Shown: positions 9,134-18,604 of the stretch, piece by piece
Numbering within the stretch: position 1 is the first letter of the stretch
How the letters are laid out: every line of letters starts with the position of its first letter
Made by a program: the position numbers and the translations under genes
Notes under the pieces: model-generated
Seen by the model: only the letters and a program-made list of their open reading frames with translations
What the model was told of the DNA's origin: nothing
Database searches by the model: none
Assembly: GCF_900141935.1 (NCBI RefSeq)
Contig: NZ_FQYX01000002.1
Span: forward strand, 56,295-120,294
Source: Arenibacter nanhaiticus
Lineage (GTDB): Bacteria; Bacteroidota; Bacteroidia; Flavobacteriales; Flavobacteriaceae
DNA length: 64,000 nucleotides
Reading direction: 5' to 3'

Positions 9134-9166
9134 ATGTCGTTTCTAAAATAAGCTTAGAAACGACAT
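9134..9166 (-). terminator. Probable terminator hairpin of the ThuA/dehydrogenase gene
   Basis: Perfect 13-bp inverted repeat (ATGTCGTTTCTAA with TTAGAAACGACAT, 7-nt loop) 23 bp downstream of the stop at 9190. The U tract after it on the minus strand is weak. Confidence 0.6.
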
Positions 9167-9189
9167 ATCTTACCAAACTTATTGACCCA

Positions 9190-12100
9190 TTAATATTGTA
9201 AAGCCATCCAATCCAGGTTAGCAATCACCTGATCCTTATCCTTTTCATTAACAAAGACTAAACAAATAGTTCCGATTTCGGAACTAGGATTCACGGGAAT
9301 CGAAATTTCCTTTTTTCGTCCCTCCTTCTTGTCATAATGATCAATAACCTGGGTTCCCATTACCTTTCCGGCAGCATTACCCTCGCGGACTTCAATCTTT
9401 CCATAGTATTGGGTATCGGGCCCAAAAAACATGGACAAGCGAACTCCTTTTAATCCAGCCAAGGATACATTATTAAATTTTAAAAAGGAATTATTTTTTA
9501 TATCACCCACCATATTATCTCCCATGGCATCCCAAAAACTTAGGCCCTCACTTTTTTCATCGGCCATTTCGGCCTCATATTTTGGGTATTTAAAAATCAC
9601 CTGGGCTCTCCCTTGCAACTTCGAATCTTCTAAATCTGTGGCTCCCTTATCCAAATAGGAAGCCATAACAACATATTTCCCCTCGGTCTTATTTACCATA
9701 TGTTCTTTAAAACTAAGGACTCCTTCCAAGGGGAGTAGCGTTTCTTTTTTATTCATGCCATTCTCCAAGGACAAGATATAATCTACCATTTTCTCTACTT
9801 CCTCAACCTTTAACTGAGGATGGGCCGACATCATTCCTTCGCCCCAAACACCAGACCCTCCTTTTATAATCTTACTTATCAAATATGGTTTATCGGTCAT
9901 GGAATAACGTTGAGAAATCTCTTTATAACTAGGCCCATTTACTTTAACATCGACAGCGTGACAGGCCTTACAATCGGTACCATCTATGAGAGATTTCCCC
10001 TCTGGAACCGTGTTTTGCTGATGGCCAAGGGTAGCCTTAACCATATCTTCACCTTCCGGGATATAATCAAAAGTTACTTTTACATCCTTAGAAGAAATAC
10101 TCCCCTCCTCGCTACTTCCGTCCTGCGCATCCACCACACTCACTTTATACTTTACTTGACGGTTGTCCCAATAGGTGACATTTTCGGTGTCCAAGGCTAT
10201 TTTTATCACTGGCTCATCATTACCCACCAATATTTCCTCGGTACTTTCACTGGTATTCCCTGCTTTATCAGTTACTTTTAAACGAACCGTATATTTTCCG
10301 GGTTCTGTAAAAGTAAAGGAAGGTGTTTCGCTTTTATCTTGTACGGTCTCTTGGGTAAAAAACCACTCATATTGCAGCTCCTCCTTGTCATAATCCTCCG
10401 ATGCTGCCCCTGAGAATTGCACGGTAAAAGGATGTGCACCCACCATTTTATCGGCAGTAATTCTTGCTATCGGCTTTCGATTCCCACCTTCATAACTAAT
10501 TCTATTTAAACGGGCATCCATGTTTTGGGAATTCCATTTTTGCCCGTATTCCAAAACATATAGGTTGCCATCAGAACCAAAGATCATATCCATGGGATGG
10601 GAAAACTCACTATTAGGCATAAATGGATCTGCCTTCACGTAATTCTGATTTTCATCTAAGGTTACTACATATATCCAATCTCTCATCCATTCGTACAAAA
10701 ACAATTTCCCTTCAAAATAATCTGGAAAGGAATTAGTTGCACCAGGATAATCGGAAGCGCGAAAAACAGGTCCGGCCATAGGGTTCACCCCACCAGCTCC
10801 CAGCCAAGGGAATTCTTCGGACTCACCATAGGAAAACCAAATCATGGATTCCTGGGCCGCGGGCAATTCCCTAAGTCCGGTATTATTGGGAGAATCATTG
10901 ATCAGTTTTTTTGCATTAAACTTGGCGCCAGGCGTCTTGGTCGCAAAATCATAATCATTATACAACTGATTATTGCCTCTTGTATAAGGCCACCCCCAAT
11001 TGCCAGCCTTTCTTGCCTGGTTAAATTCGCCCATCCCGTGCGGACCTCGCTGAGGGTCATTTTTTCCGGAATCGGGACCTACATCTCCCCAATACAAATA
11101 AGCTGTTTTACTATCCACTGAAAACCTAAATGGGTTCCGAAGTCCCATCGCATATATTTCTGGTCTTGTATTTGGGGTGCCTTCTGGGAATAAATTTCCT
11201 GAAGGAATAGAATAACTACCGTCATCTTCTGGTCTAATCCTTAAAATTTTACCTCTTAAATCGTTGGTATTTCCTGCCGATCTTTGCGCGTCCCATAAGG
11301 CTCTTCCCTCACGCTCGTCTATTGGGGCAAATCCAGAGGACTCAAAAGGGTTGGTATTATCTCCCAAGCCAATATACAGATTGCCGTCAGCACCAAATTC
11401 TAAAGCTCCCCCACTGTGACAACATTTTCTTAAAGTCGGAATGGTCAGTAATTTTTTCTCGGAACCTAGGACCAGGGAATCGCCCACTAAGTCGAATCTA
11501 GAAACATATTGCTTGGACTCTTCCCCTGCAGCGGAATAAAATAAGTAGATCCAGTTATTTTCCCTATAATTAGGATCTACTGCCAATCCCAACAAACCAT
11601 CTTCATTCCCGTAGAACAGATCTAATTGGGCGATGATCTTTGTTTCTTCGGCTTCAAAATCATAGAGTTTTAACTTCCCTCTTCGCTCCACAAACAAAAT
11701 TCCTCTCCCCGGCAATTCATCGAGCTCCATAGGTTCGTTCAAATTAAAATCCAATACCTTACGAACGAATCTATTTTCTTCTGGAATTCTTTTTGTCCTG
11801 GCTTTGGTGTAATCCAATACATTTTCTCCCATGGCGTATTTAATACCTCCCAGCAAATGAGCCAAAAAAGCAGTATCTGTAAAGGTGTCATCGGTATGCC
11901 CCATTTCCGTATAAAAAGATCTGCCCCCATCGTAGTCATGATACCAAGAAATTGGATGATTATCCCCGTTTGTACCGCCTTCATAACTAGTCTCATCAAT
12001 AGCTATCAACACATTTATATCGGGATTAATATCTTTAAAATTGTACCATTCATCAGTTTTGACCCAAATAGCCCCCAATGATTTTGTCGCCTGATGGGCT

Positions 12101-12540
12101 TTATTGGTCACCTTTAATGTTGCTTCTTGAACTTTTGGGTGTCCATCGAAATAAGCCCCTACCAGTTTATTATACCAAGGCCAATTATATTCGGTATCTG
12201 TAGCTGCATGAACACCTACAAAGCCACCTCCGGCCTGAATATATCTTTCAAAATCTGCTTGTTGAACATCATTTAAAACATCACCGGTGGTATTTAGAAA
12301 AACCACTGCAGCATATTCTCGTAATACTTCCTCTGTAAAGTCAGAAGCATCCTCCGATAATGTTATAGTTATATTGTTCTCAGCCCCTATTTTTTTTAAG
12401 GCTTCTATTCCGGCTTCGATAGATCCATGTCTAAAAGCTTCCGTTTTACTGAATACCAACAACTTTTCTTCCTTAGAAGTACAAGCCCCCAAAACACCTA
12501 TTAAAAAAAGCATTAGAATGCCCTTAAACACATTTATCAT
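9190..12540 (-). CDS. Lipoprotein fusing ThuA, PQQ-type sugar dehydrogenase propeller, PKD and cytochrome c
   Basis: A 1116-residue exported lipoprotein (lipobox VLGAC, Cys20). Domains in order: ThuA-like domain about 26-240 (LLVFSKTEAFRHGSIEAG, AGGGFVGVHAATDTEYNWPW); a six-bladed glucose/sorbosone dehydrogenase propeller about 250-680 (GLLGLAVDPNYREN, HSGGALEFGADGNLYIGLGD, LRGKILRIRPEDDGSY, MGLRNPFRFSVD); a PKD domain about 695-775; a cytochrome c domain with heme motif CKACH near residue 857; and a C-terminal carbohydrate-binding-like region about 975-1116. This suggests oxidation of a sugar at the cell surface with electrons leaving through heme c. It is divergent from the DUF1080 gene, with which it probably shares substrates. 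PQQ dependence is a family inference. Bound ligand and acceptor are unknown. Confidence 0.88.
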   Translation of the reverse strand: MINVFKGILMLFLIGVLGACTSKEEKLLVFSKTEAFRHGSIEAGIEALKKIGAENNITITLSEDASDFTEEVLREYAAVVFLNTTGDVLNDVQQADFERYIQAGGGFVGVHAATDTEYNWPWYNKLVGAYFDGHPKVQEATLKVTNKAHQATKSLGAIWVKTDEWYNFKDINPDINVLIAIDETSYEGGTNGDNHPISWYHDYDGGRSFYTEMGHTDDTFTDTAFLAHLLGGIKYAMGENVLDYTKARTKRIPEENRFVRKVLDFNLNEPMELDELPGRGILFVERRGKLKLYDFEAEETKIIAQLDLFYGNEDGLLGLAVDPNYRENNWIYLFYSAAGEESKQYVSRFDLVGDSLVLGSEKKLLTIPTLRKCCHSGGALEFGADGNLYIGLGDNTNPFESSGFAPIDEREGRALWDAQRSAGNTNDLRGKILRIRPEDDGSYSIPSGNLFPEGTPNTRPEIYAMGLRNPFRFSVDSKTAYLYWGDVGPDSGKNDPQRGPHGMGEFNQARKAGNWGWPYTRGNNQLYNDYDFATKTPGAKFNAKKLINDSPNNTGLRELPAAQESMIWFSYGESEEFPWLGAGGVNPMAGPVFRASDYPGATNSFPDYFEGKLFLYEWMRDWIYVVTLDENQNYVKADPFMPNSEFSHPMDMIFGSDGNLYVLEYGQKWNSQNMDARLNRISYEGGNRKPIARITADKMVGAHPFTVQFSGAASEDYDKEELQYEWFFTQETVQDKSETPSFTFTEPGKYTVRLKVTDKAGNTSESTEEILVGNDEPVIKIALDTENVTYWDNRQVKYKVSVVDAQDGSSEEGSISSKDVKVTFDYIPEGEDMVKATLGHQQNTVPEGKSLIDGTDCKACHAVDVKVNGPSYKEISQRYSMTDKPYLISKIIKGGSGVWGEGMMSAHPQLKVEEVEKMVDYILSLENGMNKKETLLPLEGVLSFKEHMVNKTEGKYVVMASYLDKGATDLEDSKLQGRAQVIFKYPKYEAEMADEKSEGLSFWDAMGDNMVGDIKNNSFLKFNNVSLAGLKGVRLSMFFGPDTQYYGKIEVREGNAAGKVMGTQVIDHYDKKEGRKKEISIPVNPSSEIGTICLVFVNEKDKDQVIANLDWMALQY

Positions 12541-12983
12541 ATACCCTTAATTTGTTTTTTATATCTAGATTCTTATTAAAAGAAAAGCCCGGAGTGATTA
12601 AGTATGCTCATTTTACCATCACTTGATACTTTTTTTGCTCTTTATCTTAATTTTATCCAAAATTGTGCTACAATTTATAATTTTTGAGCTTATTATTGCA
12701 ACTTCACATAAAAAAACACTTAAATATTAAGCATTTAACTATTAAAAGCACTAGATGAAACCTTACAACAAAATGATATTTAAAATTGTAAAATCACAAA
12801 GCATCCCAATACCCATACGTCCAGACGCCATACATTTCTCCACGAGAAAAACTGCCTAGCGATTCATTTAAAGAAAATACCACAAATCTCATTTAATTGC
12901 TAAAAGCCTAAAGTATTATAACTCAACCCTCATTTTTATGATACTTCCAAGAGTTCACCATTTTTTAAAACAAGTATAATCAA
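12541..12983. other. Divergent intergenic region
   Basis: 443 bp of very AT-rich sequence between two divergent genes of the sugar-oxidation set; it must hold both promoters. I found no exact TAnnTTTG box facing either gene and no convincing small frame or hairpin. Confidence 0.5.
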
Positions 12984-14873
12984 ATGAAAATCAAAGTATC
13001 TATCCTCTTACTATTTTCTAGTTTTAGCATGCTTGCTCAAGAGCAACTATCATTGGAAAACATGAATGATTTCAGAAATCAATCAGGAAATTGGCAAATT
13101 ATTGGCAATGTTTTAGCCAATCGAAACATTTCGGTACATCCGGAGCCCGCACCCGTATCAGATAAAACTTCTAAACGCCGTAAACGCAAAAAAAGGAAGT
13201 CGGCCCCAACATTAGCTGCTGTACAGACAGAAGCCGGAACCGGAATTCTATACAACAACTATAGCGAGACACAAAAAGACCATTTGTTGACAACATGGGA
13301 ACACGGTGACCTAAAATTAGCATTGGAAGTACTTATTCCTAATGGTTCCAATTCTGGTATCTACTTACAAGGTCGATATGAAGTACAATTAAAGGACAGC
13401 TGGGGTGTTATGAACCCTACTTCCAGTGATATTGGTGGTATCCACCGAAATTGGGAAACAACACCAGGAAAGATATTTATGGGAATCCCCCCTTTAAGCA
13501 ACCCAACAAAAGCTCCTGGCTTATGGCAAAAAATTGCCATTCACTTCCAAGCCCCAAGATTTAATGATGCTGGTGAGAAAATCGCCAATGCCAAGATAAT
13601 CTCTGCGACCTTGAACGGTGTTTTAATCCATAGTAATGTAGAAATACCTTTGCCTACTGGAGGCCCTATTTCCAATACCGAAGTTGCAACCGGACCTTTG
13701 ATGATACAAGGAGACCACGGCCCTATTGCTTTTAGAAATATAAAATACCAATTGTTGACAAACTCCAAGGTAGCCCTTAACGAGCTTTCCTATAAAACGT
13801 ATAAAGGCGATTTTAAAGGTTTGGAAGATCTAGAGGCCGCAAAAGTTGTAAAGGAAGGAACTGCTAAAAATATCGATGTACATGTTACAGATGAAGAGGA
13901 TGCCTACGGCATTACTTATTCTGGCAGCATCACTATCCCAGAAGATGACAACTATACCTTTGAAATTGGGTATACCGGTGGAGCTAGTTTTGCTATAGAT
14001 GGTAAAACTATAGTTTCTAACAATTCCTCGGATTCCGAAGGCGTACTTTCTAAAGAAATTACTTTAAATGCCGGAACCCATTCCTTTACGATCACAAATA
14101 TTAAAACGGCCGCATGGAGAGCCCCTCGATTAGGATTTACAATAAGCAGTGCTAAAACCAATCCAAAAAGTTTTCATGTAGTCGATTCATACCCTCCAAA
14201 TGTAAATTCAGTGTCCCCTATATATGTTTCTGCCGAGGCCGATCCACGAATGCTAAGAGGATTTGTTAGCTTTAAAGGCAACCAACAACGTCTTTCCCAT
14301 ACGATAGGTGTCGGTACTAATGAGGGTCTTAATTTTGTTTACGATTTGGAATCGGCTAACCTTGTTGGCGTATGGCGAGGCAATTTTGTCAACGCTACCC
14401 CCATGTGGCATAGCCGTGGTAACGGTTCTTTTAACCCCGATGGTGCAGTACAATGGACTTTTTTAAATCAGCCATTAGCCCAACTCGAGGATTTAAATGC
14501 CCCTTTCCCTGCCACAGGAACAACTCCTGACTTTAAACCAGAAGGGTATAGTGTTGATACGATCGATGGTTTACCTATTTTTAAACATAATTATAAAGGA
14601 GCTTCCATCACTAATAAAATATATCCTAATAACAACAACACCCATTTAATTCACGAGATCAATGTTTCTGGTACTGTAGATGCCAATTGGTATTATAAAA
14701 TAGCATCGGGCAAGGCAGAAAAACAAGCAGATGGTTCTTTTACCATCAACGACAAGGAATATTACGTCAATATTCTTTCGGGTCAACAGCCTATAGTTCG
14801 GGAATTAAATGGTGAGACAGAATTGTTGGTATTAGCCGATGGCAGTACTATAAAATATGAAATAATTTGGTAA
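12984..14873 (+). CDS. Exported DUF1080 (3-keto-disaccharide hydrolase-like) protein with PA14-like domain
   Basis: A 629-residue secreted protein with signal peptide MKIKVSILLLFSSFSMLAQ. Residues about 30-255 form a DUF1080 domain (LKLALEVLIPNGSNSGIYLQ, GRYEVQLKDSWG, WQKIAIHFQAPRF, GDHGPIAFRNIKYQ), the family that includes 3-keto-glycoside hydrolases. Residues about 265-390 resemble a PA14-type beta-barrel (YTFEIGYTGGASFAIDGKT, GTHSFTITNIK). The remaining part, to 629, I do not recognise. A strongly basic stretch (SKRRKRKKRKS, near residue 63) interrupts the DUF1080 domain and looks like an exposed linker insertion. The next gene starts six nt after the stop, so the two are co-transcribed. 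It probably hydrolyses a sugar first oxidised by the neighbouring dehydrogenases; this is inference. Confidence 0.8.
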   Translation: MKIKVSILLLFSSFSMLAQEQLSLENMNDFRNQSGNWQIIGNVLANRNISVHPEPAPVSDKTSKRRKRKKRKSAPTLAAVQTEAGTGILYNNYSETQKDHLLTTWEHGDLKLALEVLIPNGSNSGIYLQGRYEVQLKDSWGVMNPTSSDIGGIHRNWETTPGKIFMGIPPLSNPTKAPGLWQKIAIHFQAPRFNDAGEKIANAKIISATLNGVLIHSNVEIPLPTGGPISNTEVATGPLMIQGDHGPIAFRNIKYQLLTNSKVALNELSYKTYKGDFKGLEDLEAAKVVKEGTAKNIDVHVTDEEDAYGITYSGSITIPEDDNYTFEIGYTGGASFAIDGKTIVSNNSSDSEGVLSKEITLNAGTHSFTITNIKTAAWRAPRLGFTISSAKTNPKSFHVVDSYPPNVNSVSPIYVSAEADPRMLRGFVSFKGNQQRLSHTIGVGTNEGLNFVYDLESANLVGVWRGNFVNATPMWHSRGNGSFNPDGAVQWTFLNQPLAQLEDLNAPFPATGTTPDFKPEGYSVDTIDGLPIFKHNYKGASITNKIYPNNNNTHLIHEINVSGTVDANWYYKIASGKAEKQADGSFTINDKEYYVNILSGQQPIVRELNGETELLVLADGSTIKYEIIW

Positions 14874-14878
14874 TAAAC

Positions 14879-16822
14879 ATGAGAACCTACATACATAACA
14901 CTTTAAAAAAGACACAAACATTTGCTTTCATCAGCTTGTTTGCCTCTACAACTGCCTTATTTGCACAAAACACTCCTACCGAGGACGATTATTATAGGAT
15001 CACTACTATCCCCACTCCAGAAGGAATTCTGGTAGAAGGAGGTGGTGTCGTATCCCTGCCTAATGGGAGTTTAGCGGTAGCTACCCGAAGAGGGGACGTT
15101 TGGACCATAGAAAACCCCTCAATGGCCAACGGCCAGCAGCCTGTTTTTAAAAAATTCGCTCAAGGCCTTCACGAGCCTTTAGGCCTTGCTTATAAAAACG
15201 ACGCCTTATATACCGCTCAGCGAGGAGAATTGACCAAATTAAAAGATACTGATGGTGATGGGATTGCGGATGAATATAAAACCGTCTACGCATGGCCCCT
15301 ATCTACTCATTACCACGAATATTCTTTTGGTCCTGTTTTAGCTCCCGATAACAGCTTTTTTGTCACTGCCAACGTTGCTTTTGGCAATGAGGAATGGTGG
15401 CGTGGAGAAAGCCGCAAACCTTGGCGAGCATGGACCATGAAAATCACTGAAGATGGTCAAATGGAACCATGGGCAACGGGAATGCGTTCTCCAGCCGGAT
15501 ACGGAATGGTAGATAACGAGTTATTCTATTCCGAAAACCAAGGAGACTGGGTTGGTTCTGGTGCTATTTGGCACCTTCCTAAAGGAACCTTTGCCGGACA
15601 TCCTGCGGGACTAAAATGGTCTGGTCATAAAGACTCTCCTATTACCCTTACCGAAGAGCAATTCTATAGCAAAATAGACATGAGACAGGTAAAGGTAAAT
15701 GGTCGTTATGTGAAGCCCGAGAATATCAATGATGAAAAAAATCCGGATTTTGCCTATCAATTTTTAGAAGATTTCCCAGGTTTAAAACTTCCTGCGGTCA
15801 TTCTTCCTCATGGAATTTTAGGGATTTCGAACTCCGAATTAAAAGTTGATGAAACAAAAGGGAAATTCGGGCCTTTTAGCGGTCAGTTACTCGTTGGCGA
15901 CATGGGACAAAGTAAAATTATGCGAGTAGTCCTAGAAAAGGTAAAAGGTGAGTACCAAGGGGTAGCCTTCGATTTTAGATCTGGATTCCAATCGGGTGTC
16001 ATGCGAATGGATTTTGATAATGATGGACGACTATTTGTAGGAGAAACCAACAGGGGGTGGGGTTCTGCAGGAACTACCAATTCTGGATTAGAATTCCTTA
16101 CTTGGACCGGCCGTATGCCTTTTGAGATGAAAACGGTAAAGGCGATGCCAGACGGATTTGAACTAGAATTTACCTTTCCCGTAGACAAGTCTTCTGCAGA
16201 AGACTTGGATTCCTATACTGGAAAAAGCTACATCTATAAATATCATGCCGCCTATGGTAGTCCACAGACCAATATAGAAGAAATTAAAATTAAAGGTGTA
16301 AAAGTAAGTGAAGACGGGATGAAGGTACGCGTGGTTACCGATAATCTTAGACCCTATTATGTACATGAGATTATGCTTGCCGGAGTAAAGGCAAAAACAT
16401 CTTCCAATCCACTATTGCATCCTACTTTTTACTACACTCTTAACAATATTCCTGATGGTAATAAATTACCAGTATCCGAACTATCTACCAAAAGATCTAG
16501 TGCCAGAAAAAAAGTAGTTCCTAAAAAGGCCGCTCCTAAGCAAATAGCGACCAATATTAAAGTTTTAACGGATACCGAAATTCAACCATTTTTAACGAAT
16601 AACACCTGTGTTGCCTGTCACCACAAGGACAAAAGGGTAATTGGCCCGTCATTTAAAGAAATTGCCAAACGCAATTATACGGACGAGAAAATTGTAGATT
16701 TAATCTACAATCCACAGCCTAAGAACTGGCCAGAATATGCTACTCCGATGGCACCTATGCCCCATGTTCCAAAAGATCAGGCATTAAAAATAGCGGCCTG
16801 GATAAATTCCTTGAAGAAATAA
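14879..16822 (+). CDS. Exported beta-propeller protein with C-terminal cytochrome c
   Basis: A 647-residue exported protein. The ATG at 14879 gives MRTYIHNTLKKTQTFAFISL and a signal peptide ending near ALFAQ; an upstream in-frame TTG at 14867 overlaps the previous gene and is less likely. The main body is a sugar-dehydrogenase-like propeller (EGGGVVSLPNGSLAVATRRG, GLHEPLGLAYK, TDGDGIADEYKTVYAWPLS, GMRSPAGYGM, RMDFDNDGRLFVGETNRGW). A basic linker (SARKKVVPKKAAPKQ) precedes a small cytochrome c domain with CVACH near residue 580 and a Met-rich axial-ligand region (ATPMAPMPHVP). It lies six nt after the DUF1080 gene and ends at a strong terminator. The likely role is oxidation of a sugar in the periplasm with direct electron transfer to heme. 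Confidence 0.83.
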   Translation: MRTYIHNTLKKTQTFAFISLFASTTALFAQNTPTEDDYYRITTIPTPEGILVEGGGVVSLPNGSLAVATRRGDVWTIENPSMANGQQPVFKKFAQGLHEPLGLAYKNDALYTAQRGELTKLKDTDGDGIADEYKTVYAWPLSTHYHEYSFGPVLAPDNSFFVTANVAFGNEEWWRGESRKPWRAWTMKITEDGQMEPWATGMRSPAGYGMVDNELFYSENQGDWVGSGAIWHLPKGTFAGHPAGLKWSGHKDSPITLTEEQFYSKIDMRQVKVNGRYVKPENINDEKNPDFAYQFLEDFPGLKLPAVILPHGILGISNSELKVDETKGKFGPFSGQLLVGDMGQSKIMRVVLEKVKGEYQGVAFDFRSGFQSGVMRMDFDNDGRLFVGETNRGWGSAGTTNSGLEFLTWTGRMPFEMKTVKAMPDGFELEFTFPVDKSSAEDLDSYTGKSYIYKYHAAYGSPQTNIEEIKIKGVKVSEDGMKVRVVTDNLRPYYVHEIMLAGVKAKTSSNPLLHPTFYYTLNNIPDGNKLPVSELSTKRSSARKKVVPKKAAPKQIATNIKVLTDTEIQPFLTNNTCVACHHKDKRVIGPSFKEIAKRNYTDEKIVDLIYNPQPKNWPEYATPMAPMPHVPKDQALKIAAWINSLKK

Positions 16823-16841
16823 TCCGACCCAATTCCCTATT

Positions 16842-16883
16842 AAAAAGGCCTCAAATCTATGATAGATTTGAGGCCTTTTTTTT
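16842..16883. terminator. Strong bidirectional terminator
   Basis: Inverted repeat of 19 bases (GGCCTCAAATCTAT and its complement) flanked by A and T runs on both sides, between the convergent cytochrome gene and eboA. It works as an intrinsic terminator in both directions. Confidence 0.9.
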
Positions 16884-16898
16884 ATAACATTCCGATTC

Positions 16899-17756
16899 TT
16901 AGGAAGCAGTTAAGGTTTCCCAGGACAAGGATCCGTTTTCTATATTTTTTACCAGTTGCGGAAAGGCCGCCAACATATTCTTTGCCTTAGGGTTCTCTGA
17001 AACATAGCAACAAAGGGCACCCGCCTTGTTCTCAGCGATATTTTCACTGTGTAATAAACGTTCCATATCCATTAAAAGCGTATCGTCTATAAACTTCGCC
17101 ACAGGCCTCCAAAAACAGGGATCTACCTCTCTTGACGCCGCCCAGCGTTCATGCCCATAATCTGATATAATCCTGGCGAGGTCAGCATTGGCTCTTTCAT
17201 CTACCGATAAAATCTGCCTTAAATCTTGTTGCATAAAGGCAGCCTTTAAATACATTTGATTCCATTGCTGATCATTAAAATATAATGCAGGGTACGGATT
17301 ATTCATGGTAATAGCATCGAAGACAGTCGCTATATTGGTCCTCAAGGCTTCCACAGCCTGATTTTTATAATCTGAAGGATTTGGTAAAAGGACTAAAAAC
17401 TTTAAAAAAGTCTCCAATTCACTTTTGTCTGCCACTTGGATAATATTAGCAACTTTAGTTTTGAAAAAAGTAGCATTTTCTTCCAACACCCTCACCAAAA
17501 GATAAATTCGGCCCAATTCATGGATGGTGGCTTTCTGTGTCTCTAGATACTCCCACAATTCTGTATCTCCTGTAGTTATGGGGCGTTCGTTTAATTTTAT
17601 TTTCGAAGGAATCAGACTGTAGGTCAAATATAAGTCTTTGGTCGATTCGGCTTCCAGAATATGATTTATTTTAAATAACAGCCATTGCTTCTCATCTTCG
17701 GCCAAATTATTCTCCAATATTTTAAACAACTGCTTACTTACATTTTTAAACAACAT
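16899..17756 (-). CDS. eboA: EboA family protein
   Basis: A 285-residue cytoplasmic protein, mostly helical by appearance, with no membrane segment or known catalytic motif. Regions such as NNPYPALYFNDQQWNQMYLKA, YGHERWAASREVDP and CFWRPVAKFI match my memory of the EboA domain. I choose the ATG at 17756 (MLFKNVSKQLFKIL); the frame also has a TTG four codons earlier. EboA normally belongs with eboB-F, but here it stands alone, separated from eboB by about 8 kb that hold three sugar-oxidation genes. It ends at a bidirectional terminator and is divergent from miaE. Its molecular function is unknown; the family is required for precursor export in the cyanobacterial scytonemin pathway. Confidence 0.82.
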   Translation of the reverse strand: MLFKNVSKQLFKILENNLAEDEKQWLLFKINHILEAESTKDLYLTYSLIPSKIKLNERPITTGDTELWEYLETQKATIHELGRIYLLVRVLEENATFFKTKVANIIQVADKSELETFLKFLVLLPNPSDYKNQAVEALRTNIATVFDAITMNNPYPALYFNDQQWNQMYLKAAFMQQDLRQILSVDERANADLARIISDYGHERWAASREVDPCFWRPVAKFIDDTLLMDMERLLHSENIAENKAGALCCYVSENPKAKNMLAAFPQLVKNIENGSLSWETLTAS

Positions 17757-17910
17757 ATTTCTTTTCAAATCTTTAAATTTAACGTCACAACATTCAAGTT
17801 ACTTCCTAAACAACAGCAACTTACCCCACAATGAGGCTTATTTGTTGTAAACTAAAGAATAAATATAAAACTATATCATTATATATTATGGCCCTTAGGG
17901 CTATTCTTTC

Positions 17911-17918
17911 TATTTTTG
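17911..17918 (+). promoter_or_regulatory. miaE promoter -7 box
   Basis: TATTTTTG matches TAnnTTTG and lies 18 bp before the miaE ATG, leaving a very short leader. Confidence 0.55.
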
Positions 17919-17936
17919 AGATAGAATTAAGGAATT

Positions 17937-18518
17937 ATGTTAGGTTTAAAATTACCCACAGACCCTAGATGGGTCAATATTGTAGAAAAAAATATCGATG
18001 AGATATTGACGGATCACGCCTATTGCGAGCAAAAGGCCGCAAGTACTGCTATTTCGTTAATTGTTAGTTTTCCGGAATACACAGACCTTATCCAAGAAAT
18101 GATAGCCTTATCTAGGGAAGAAATGGGCCATTTTAAGATGGTACACGACCGGATTTTAGAACGAGGAAAAACCTTGGGAAGAGACCGAAAGGACGACTAT
18201 GTTATTGCTCTGATGAAGTTTTTTCCAAAAGGAGGCAGTAGAACCACGCAGCTCGTTCATCGATTACTGTATGCTGCCTTAATAGAAGCACGTAGTTGTG
18301 AACGATTCAGATTACTATCGGAACAACTTGAAGACAAGGAATTGGCAGCCTTTTATCACAAACTCATGATTAGCGAAGCTGGCCACTACACTATGTTTTT
18401 AAAGTTCGCCAGACAATATGGCGATCGCCAGGAGGTTGACAGCAAGTGGGAAGCCTTACTGACCTATGAAGCCGAAATAATGAAGGATCTTGGAAACAAA
18501 GAATCGGTACACGGCTAA
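17937..18518 (+). CDS. miaE: tRNA 2-methylthio-N6-isopentenyladenosine-37 hydroxylase
   Basis: A 193-residue non-heme di-iron monooxygenase of the ferritin-like fold. It hydroxylates the isopentenyl group of ms2i6A37 in tRNA. Ligand candidates for the two irons are in a four-helix pattern: HAYCEQKAASTA (Glu near residue 30), SREEMGHFKMVH (E..H, near 62-65), ALIEARSCERFRLL (Glu near 115) and MISEAGHYTMFL (E..H near 147-150). Length and motifs fit the family. It is a single gene with its own promoter box and a terminator after it. The neighbouring eboA is divergent, and I see no functional link. Confidence 0.92.
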   Translation: MLGLKLPTDPRWVNIVEKNIDEILTDHAYCEQKAASTAISLIVSFPEYTDLIQEMIALSREEMGHFKMVHDRILERGKTLGRDRKDDYVIALMKFFPKGGSRTTQLVHRLLYAALIEARSCERFRLLSEQLEDKELAAFYHKLMISEAGHYTMFLKFARQYGDRQEVDSKWEALLTYEAEIMKDLGNKESVHG

Positions 18519-18523
18519 AGACA

Positions 18524-18566
18524 AAAGGTATTAACAATGCTTTGAACAAGCTTTGTTAATACCTTT
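18524..18566. terminator. Bidirectional terminator between miaE and ppx
   Basis: Perfect 14-bp stem (AAAGGTATTAACAA with TTGTTAATACCTTT) between two convergent genes. The hairpin is strong, though the T tract after it is short. Confidence 0.75.
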
Positions 18567-18604
18567 ATAAAACGCCTTAGAACCATCTAATCGATAATAC
18601 CCTC

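Noticed and set aside
9820..10281. A 153-residue plus-strand frame inside the ThuA/dehydrogenase gene
   Set aside because: Antisense to the cytochrome and PKD domains of an intact gene.
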